From positions 1 through 10,458 of the forward strand of contig JARFQZ010000031.1 in NCBI GenBank assembly GCA_029287515.1: a stretch of DNA of 10,458 nt. Direction: 5' to 3'. The notes under the pieces were generated by a model. It was given only the letters and a program-made list of their open reading frames with translations, did not search any database and was not told the DNA's origin. The translations under genes were made by a program, and so were the position numbers. The stretch is from Lysobacterales bacterium (lineage in GTDB: Bacteria > Pseudomonadota > Gammaproteobacteria > Xanthomonadales > SZUA-36). Shown in pieces: positions 6,800-10,458 of this stretch; position 1 is the first letter of the stretch; each line of letters begins with the position of its first letter.

Positions 6800-8075
6800 T
6801 CCCGAACAGCACCTGCTTGAAGCCAACCGCAATATCAGGGAGCTGATCGAGGATACCCAAATTCCTTCATCGGTCCGGGCTGAACTGTCTGCCGAGTTCG
6901 AGGAAATTTCATCGATTTCAGATAAGCTTCTGAATGGGGAAATTCACATCGCCGCTTTCGGCCGCGTGGGTGTGGGTAAATCGTCGCTGTTGAACGCACT
7001 GCTCGATCGCGACGCCTTCAGCACCAGCCCCCTGCACGGTGAAACCAAAGATGAAGACCGTGAGAATTGGCGCACCCTTCGTGACGGCCATGTCGTGCTG
7101 ATCGACACGCCCGGTATCGATGAACTCGACGGCGAAGAAAGGGAGATGCTGGCCCGCAGCATCAGCCACAAAGCGGACATAACACTGATGCTCTGTGAGG
7201 GCGACCTCACGGATTCGGAGTTCCGGGCGCTGGAGCAACTTTGCAGGTCCCAGCGTACCGTGATGCTCGTGCTGAACAAATCCGACCGTTACACGCGCAC
7301 AGAATTGGAAGCGTTGCTGCAGCGGCTTGAAGATCGCTGCCAGGACCTGTTACCGGCACAGCGCATCGTCGGCGCCAGCGCCGCGCCGCGCCCGGAAACC
7401 GTTATCCAGATCGACGAGTCAGGCAAAGAAACGGAAACCCGTCGCCATGCTGCACCGGATACGGCCGTTCTCCGGGAGCGTTTGTGGACACTGCTCGAGA
7501 ATGAAGGGCAAACGCTGGCCGCGTTGAATGCTGCTATTTTTGCCAGTGAACTCGATGAGAAAATCGCGACCCGGATCGTGGCTGCCCGTAAATCGGTCGC
7601 CGAAAAAATTATCCGGAACTACTGCCTTGGCAAAGGGCTGCTGGTCGCGCTGAATCCCGTCCCGGTAACGGATCTGCTGGCCGCGGCGGGTACCGATGTC
7701 GCCATGGTCATCCACCTTGGCGAAGTCTATGGTTTCAAGCTTTCTCGCCGGGAGGCGTCCAAGCTGCTGCTGACCATTTCAGCCCAACTGGTAGCCTTGA
7801 TGGGTGCTTACTGGGGAATGAACCTGGTGTCCAGCGCACTGAAAACCGCCAGCGCCGGCTTGTCCACGGCCCTGACCGCTACCGCACAGGGCGCCCTGGC
7901 ATGGTACGCAACCTACCTGACCGGCAAGATGGCCCAAAGCTGGTTCTCCAAAGGAAAATCCTGGGGCAATGCAGGACCGCAGCAAACCGCGCGCAGGATA
8001 CTGGCCTCGCTGGACCGTGACACCCTCCTGAAAACCGCACGGCAAGATTTGCTCACCCGGTTGAAAGGAGGCTAG
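6726..8075 (+). CDS. Second GTPase with DUF697-like membrane domain
   Basis: This 449-residue protein has an N-terminal helical, charged region (1-70) with no membrane helix. The G domain has G1 'GRVGVGKSS' (79-87), G2 probably T107 in 'HGETKDED', G3 'DTPG' (127-130), G4 'NKSD' (184-187) and G5 'GASA' (216-219). A DUF697-like region (about 290-405) includes 'NPVPVTDLLAAAGTDVAMV', 'HLGEVYGFKLS' and long hydrophobic helices (about 345-400). It resembles the upstream protein in order and motifs, but the two differ enough in wording to be old paralogues, not a recent duplication. The ATG at 6726 is chosen because GAGG (6713-6716) lies 9 bases upstream. The frame is open back to 6678, but that start has less support. 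Its first 74 bases lie inside the first GTPase gene in another frame, so the two are probably co-translated and may form a hetero-oligomer. The stop sits 3 bases from the end of the convergent DUF4097 gene. Confidence 0.85.
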   Translation: MTIWNQVRSNLRNLLFREKTTTKVNPEQHLLEANRNIRELIEDTQIPSSVRAELSAEFEEISSISDKLLNGEIHIAAFGRVGVGKSSLLNALLDRDAFSTSPLHGETKDEDRENWRTLRDGHVVLIDTPGIDELDGEEREMLARSISHKADITLMLCEGDLTDSEFRALEQLCRSQRTVMLVLNKSDRYTRTELEALLQRLEDRCQDLLPAQRIVGASAAPRPETVIQIDESGKETETRRHAAPDTAVLRERLWTLLENEGQTLAALNAAIFASELDEKIATRIVAARKSVAEKIIRNYCLGKGLLVALNPVPVTDLLAAAGTDVAMVIHLGEVYGFKLSRREASKLLLTISAQLVALMGAYWGMNLVSSALKTASAGLSTALTATAQGALAWYATYLTGKMAQSWFSKGKSWGNAGPQQTARRILASLDRDTLLKTARQDLLTRLKGG

Positions 8076-8078
8076 TGA

Positions 8079-8633
8079 TCATTCAGCCCGGATGCTGATA
8101 TCTCCGCTGAAGGTTTCCAGCCTGACCTGTGCGCCATTGTCGCCGTCACGATGCTGCAGCATCACCCCGGGGCCCTTCGAAACGCTCGAGGATTTGCCGA
8201 AATCGGTGGTAATACCACCGCTGTAACTCTGAGCCGTAAACTCCGCCTGTTGCGAGGCCGGCAGGAGCAGGTTCACATCACCGCTCATGGAATCACAGCT
8301 CAAACGGCCCCCGTCCTCCAGTGAAAGCTCCAGGTTCAGGTCACCGGAAACCGATTCGAAACGGCCCCGGCTCAGTGCCCCGGCTTCGAGGGTTACGTCA
8401 CCGGATACCGTGCTGAGGTTGACTTCGCCACTGGCACCGACAATGGTGATTTCTCCGCTGACGGTTTCAACCGTGGACCGGCCCACTTCGCCTTCGAACT
8501 CGGCGTCTCCGCTGACGGAATGGAGTTCCATGCGCTGCGGCGAGGCATCGACTTCGAGGTCGCCGCTGACCGTGTTGAGCATGATGTTCCCGCCGCGGCT
8601 GCCATCGACTGAAATATCTGCACTCACACCATC
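8079..8633 (-). repeat. Degenerate 'SGD' beta-repeat region in the DUF4097 gene
   Basis: Residues from about 117 to the C-terminus contain eight to nine units of the pattern 'x[ST]-x-SG[DE]-hydrophobic-x-hydrophobic'. The spacings between units are 18, 18, 18, 19, 21, 21 and 38 residues, so there is probably one unrecognised or lost unit before the last. At the DNA level the units share short GC-rich words such as tcaccgctga or tccgctgacg, but they are not identical copies. This points to protein-level repetition kept by structure and not to a recent tandem expansion. Confidence 0.75.
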
Positions 8634-8981
8634 GGCCTCGATGCTGGCTTTAACCGGAACCCTGAGGAACAGGTCCGTGTCATCGGTGTTTCGCTTGTTC
8701 TTGCGATTGTGAATGCGAACCTGGACGCCTTTCGCGGTTGACGTGATTTCGACTTCTTCAACCGTGTCCCCGGCTTCGCCCCGTATTTGCACCTCGGATT
8801 TCTCCCAGGTCTCAAATTCGATCTTGCCAGCGAGGTTTTCGACCTGCACGAGGCCGTCGGCCGGCATGTCCAGAGTTTCGTCGATTTCCTGGTTTCCGAA
8901 ACCTGCCAACGGAAGGACCAGGGCAAACGTGCCAATGATCTTCGCCAAGTGCCTGGCGGGTTGTGTGTTGAGGGTATTCAT
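8079..8981 (-). CDS. Secreted DUF4097-family beta-strand repeat protein
   Basis: This 300-residue protein begins with a signal peptide-like segment: basic and polar residues to K14, then the hydrophobic run 'IIGTFALVLPLAGFG' (15-29). Cleavage is probably near residues 29-31. The rest is beta-rich and built from short repeats centred on 'SGD', with copies at about 139, 157, 175, 193, 212, 233, 254 and 292. The period is 18 residues for the first four, which suggests a stacked beta-solenoid as in the DUF4097 'putative adhesin' family. No enzyme motif is visible and there is one cysteine, C229. A GGAG sits upstream of the ATG at 8981. The start overlaps the anti-sigma stop as ATGA (8981-8978), so it is the third gene of a sigma/anti-sigma operon. 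It probably acts in the periplasm or at the surface. The family is confident and the molecular role is unknown. Confidence 0.85.
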   Translation of the reverse strand: MNTLNTQPARHLAKIIGTFALVLPLAGFGNQEIDETLDMPADGLVQVENLAGKIEFETWEKSEVQIRGEAGDTVEEVEITSTAKGVQVRIHNRKNKRNTDDTDLFLRVPVKASIEADGVSADISVDGSRGGNIMLNTVSGDLEVDASPQRMELHSVSGDAEFEGEVGRSTVETVSGEITIVGASGEVNLSTVSGDVTLEAGALSRGRFESVSGDLNLELSLEDGGRLSCDSMSGDVNLLLPASQQAEFTAQSYSGGITTDFGKSSSVSKGPGVMLQHRDGDNGAQVRLETFSGDISIRAE

Positions 8982-9535
8982 ATGGTCAATCTCCGGTTAT
9001 TTCGGTCTAGAGTGACGAGTTGTTTCAGGAACCCGAGTTGCCGGGCGCGTAATTCGAGCATTCTTTCGTTGAGAAACAGGTCACCCGGGTTTTCTTCCAG
9101 TGCTGCCGTCAGGGCGGTTTCGGTGGTCCGCAAATCAGCCCAGGTCTTTTCAATTTTCTCCACCGTTTCGGGTTTCAGACCGCTTTGGGAATCATTGACG
9201 TTGATGAATTCCCTGAAAGCCGCCTGGTATTCCGCATCAACTGCGTAAATAATTCCCGGCGAAGGGAGATCCCGGACATGCACCGTGTCGTGCTGGCCCG
9301 ATGTAACGGGGAGTCCCTGGGGAGCGGTCTTGATCAGCACACCCGCAACCACTGCGAGCACAGCCGAGGCAGCTACCGCCATCAGCACCCGGCGCGGACG
9401 CCTGTGCATTGCGCCCGGAGGCGACTGGCCGATCCTGGCCGATATCCGGGGCCAGGGATCGCGGCCCGGGGCAATTTCCCGGGGAAGCTCTGCCAGGCCT
9501 TTCAATAATTCCTTTTCGTTCATGTCGCTGCTCAT
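8978..9535 (-). CDS. Membrane anti-sigma factor, cysteine-free
   Basis: This 185-residue single-pass protein has a short cytosolic N-terminus (1-49) carrying 'LAELPREIAPGRDPWPRI', a form I associate with anti-sigma factors next to ECF sigma genes in gammaproteobacteria. The basic 'HRRPRR' is followed by a transmembrane helix (about 50-68) and a periplasmic helical domain (about 100-185) ending in 'LNERMLELRARQLGFLKQL'. There is no cysteine in the protein, so the zinc-binding H-x3-C-x2-C motif of ZAS anti-sigma factors is absent. The start at 9535 overlaps the sigma stop as ATGA (9535-9532), and the stop overlaps the DUF4097 start the same way. Layout and topology make anti-sigma the best call. 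Binding to the sigma factor is inferred, not shown. Confidence 0.8.
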   Translation of the reverse strand: MSSDMNEKELLKGLAELPREIAPGRDPWPRISARIGQSPPGAMHRRPRRVLMAVAASAVLAVVAGVLIKTAPQGLPVTSGQHDTVHVRDLPSPGIIYAVDAEYQAAFREFINVNDSQSGLKPETVEKIEKTWADLRTTETALTAALEENPGDLFLNERMLELRARQLGFLKQLVTLDRNNRRLTI

Positions 9536-10092
9536 CTGTTCAGTTCTTCCCGGACCAATTTCCGGGCCCTGTGGAGCTGTGCCTTGGACGAGCCCACAGC
9601 CATTCCGGCAATTTCCGCAATTTCCGCGTGGCTGTAGCCTTCGATGTCATACAGCACAAGCACAGTCCGGGCACGTTCGGGCAATTTCGATACCGCTTGC
9701 TCAAGATCCATTCGCTTGCCGGCGTAAACGTCCCTTGCGCCTGTCGCCCTTCTCTCTGCGGCCATGTCGAGTTCCGTCTCGCGGGTCAACCGCCTCATCC
9801 TGGAGCGCCGGTCACTCAGCGCCACGTTTGCGGACAATCGGTGCAGCCAGGTCCCGAACCGGCTGTCACCCCTGAAGCTGTCGAGCTTCTGCCATGCCCT
9901 GATGAAAGCTTCCTGTAAAAGATCTTCCGCCAGGGCCGCATCGCCACCGCATAATCGCCACACCAGTGCATAAATCCGGTCGCGGTGGCGGCGATACAGC
10001 CGTTCAAAAGCAACCCGGTCTCCTTTCCTGGCGCTTTCGACCAACTTTATATCTTCATCGTGATTCGCGGTATTCGCTTCCCACGACGCCAC
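9532..10092 (-). CDS. ECF (extracytoplasmic function) RNA polymerase sigma factor
   Basis: This 186-residue protein contains a sigma-2 domain (about 26-97), with 'AFERLYRRHRDRIYALVWRL' and 'AEDLLQEAFIRAWQKLDSF' for core binding, and 'FGTWLHRLSANVALSDRRSR' for -10 recognition. A sigma-4 domain (about 128-180) holds 'LPERARTVLVLYDIEGYS' and the helix-turn-helix 'AEIAEIAGMAVGSSKAQLHR'. Regions 1 and 3 are absent, as usual for group 4 sigma factors. The GTG at 10092 is favoured because a strong AAAGGAG (10105-10099) lies 6 bases upstream. It is followed by its anti-sigma gene (ATGA overlap) and a secreted repeat protein, which suggests an envelope signal. I did not recognise a convincing ECF autoregulatory promoter in the 68 bases upstream, so its own control is unclear. 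Confidence 0.95.
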   Translation of the reverse strand: MASWEANTANHDEDIKLVESARKGDRVAFERLYRRHRDRIYALVWRLCGGDAALAEDLLQEAFIRAWQKLDSFRGDSRFGTWLHRLSANVALSDRRSRMRRLTRETELDMAAERRATGARDVYAGKRMDLEQAVSKLPERARTVLVLYDIEGYSHAEIAEIAGMAVGSSKAQLHRARKLVREELNR

Positions 10093-10098
10093 TGCGTG

Positions 10099-10105
10099 CT
10101 CCTTT
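10099..10105 (-). promoter_or_regulatory. Ribosome-binding site that decides the sigma factor GTG start
   Basis: AAAGGAG on the minus strand, 6 bases before the GTG at 10092-10090. It is the strongest Shine-Dalgarno sequence in the window. An ATG just upstream (10108-10106) is out of frame with the sigma gene. Confidence 0.8.
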
Positions 10106-10160
10106 CATGACTATTGGACTATTTCCCTGCTCAAAGGGTTTAAACGGCGGATGTGAATTT

Positions 10161-10458
10161 TCAGGCCGGAATCAGCGTACTGATCACATGTTCGATGTAG
10201 GCATCGAATTCGTCGCTGCTGAGACTGGGAGTCTGGTGCTGTCTCTGCAACTGCAGAAATCCCAGGTAGACCGAGTATGTCAACCTTGCCTGGCTTCGGG
10301 CGATGGCAGCGTCCATCCCCAGTTCCTCAAATGCTGCACAAAGGTGTCCCATGCGTCGTTGGGCCACCCTTTCAAGCACCGGCTCTACCTGTGGATGACC
10401 GGCCGCTGCGCAAAGTTCACTGTAGACTTCATGCGTGAGCTTCTCTTTGCCCACTCGC
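10161..10458 (-). CDS. TetR/AcrR-type transcriptional regulator, C-terminal part only
   Basis: The frame is open to the right edge of the window, so the DNA-binding N-terminus lies outside. The 97 to 98 visible codons are an all-helical C-terminal ligand and dimerisation domain, with 'VEPVLERVAQRRMGHLCAAFEELGM', 'ARSQARLTYSVYLGFLQLQ' and the closing 'FDAYIEHVISTLIPA'. The pattern of a length-variable loop between 'GFLQLQ' and the final helix is typical of TetR-family repressors, but the fold cannot be proved without the helix-turn-helix. The GTG at 10454 should not be used as a start because it would leave out the DNA-binding domain. It reads in the same direction as the sigma operon, 68 bases away. 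Whether it regulates that operon is unknown. Confidence 0.65.
   Translation of the reverse strand, partial: RVGKEKLTHEVYSELCAAAGHPQVEPVLERVAQRRMGHLCAAFEELGMDAAIARSQARLTYSVYLGFLQLQRQHQTPSLSSDEFDAYIEHVISTLIPA

Noticed and set aside
8079..8633. CRISPR-like or tandem DNA repeat in the DUF4097 gene
   Set aside because: Units differ in sequence and length and lie within an intact reading frame. The repetition is at protein level.
8287..8712. 141-codon plus-strand open frame
   Set aside because: It is antisense to the DUF4097 repeat region and its serine/proline-rich product mirrors the repeat bias, so it is a shadow frame.
10124..10137. Short inverted repeat (CCCT, six-base loop, AGGG) as a terminator between the TetR and sigma genes
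   Set aside because: The stem is only four pairs and no T-run follows. It is too weak to call.

Overview
The window looks like a chromosomal segment of a gammaproteobacterium near the Xanthomonadales or Wenzhouxiangella-like lineages. This rests on a short PdxH with a Xanthomonas-style N-terminus, the aroK-aroB-hemE order, an exosortase H, and an anti-sigma factor whose N-terminus has the 'LPREI.P.RD.WP' signature. The lineage is inferred from remembered family patterns, not from a search. Gene density is very high and most neighbours overlap or nearly touch. I saw no IS element, CRISPR array, tRNA or rRNA.

Region 1 (1-1352, minus strand) is an apparent transcription unit running xrtH, then pdxH, then a YjbQ-family gene cut by the window edge. 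XrtH is a membrane transpeptidase-like enzyme for C-terminal sorting signals. PdxH makes pyridoxal 5'-phosphate. YjbQ proteins have thiamine-phosphate-synthase-like activity. Region 2 (1433-4144, plus strand) is aroK-aroB-hemE, covering two shikimate-pathway steps and one step of haem synthesis, transcribed divergently from xrtH.

Region 3 (4065-8075) is the most unusual part. A soluble histidine kinase with no visible sensor domain lies on the minus strand. Its C-terminal third looks like a degenerate receiver domain, and its 3' end overlaps hemE antisense by 80 bases. Divergent from it, two different GTPases that each carry a DUF697-like membrane domain are encoded head to tail with a 74-base overlap. 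The first has two N-terminal transmembrane helices and the second has a soluble N-terminus. They probably act as a pair at the inner membrane.

Region 4 (8079-10092, minus strand) is an ECF sigma factor, a cysteine-free membrane anti-sigma factor and a secreted DUF4097 beta-repeat protein, joined by two ATGA overlaps. This looks like an envelope-stress module whose output includes the repeat protein. The 3' part of a TetR-type regulator enters from the right edge (10161-10458).

The best candidate for an undescribed system is the paired GTPase/DUF697 operon with its divergent sensor-less kinase, possibly linked to the neighbouring sigma/anti-sigma module. The genes of region 3 are individually recognisable, but a shared role for them is inference only.
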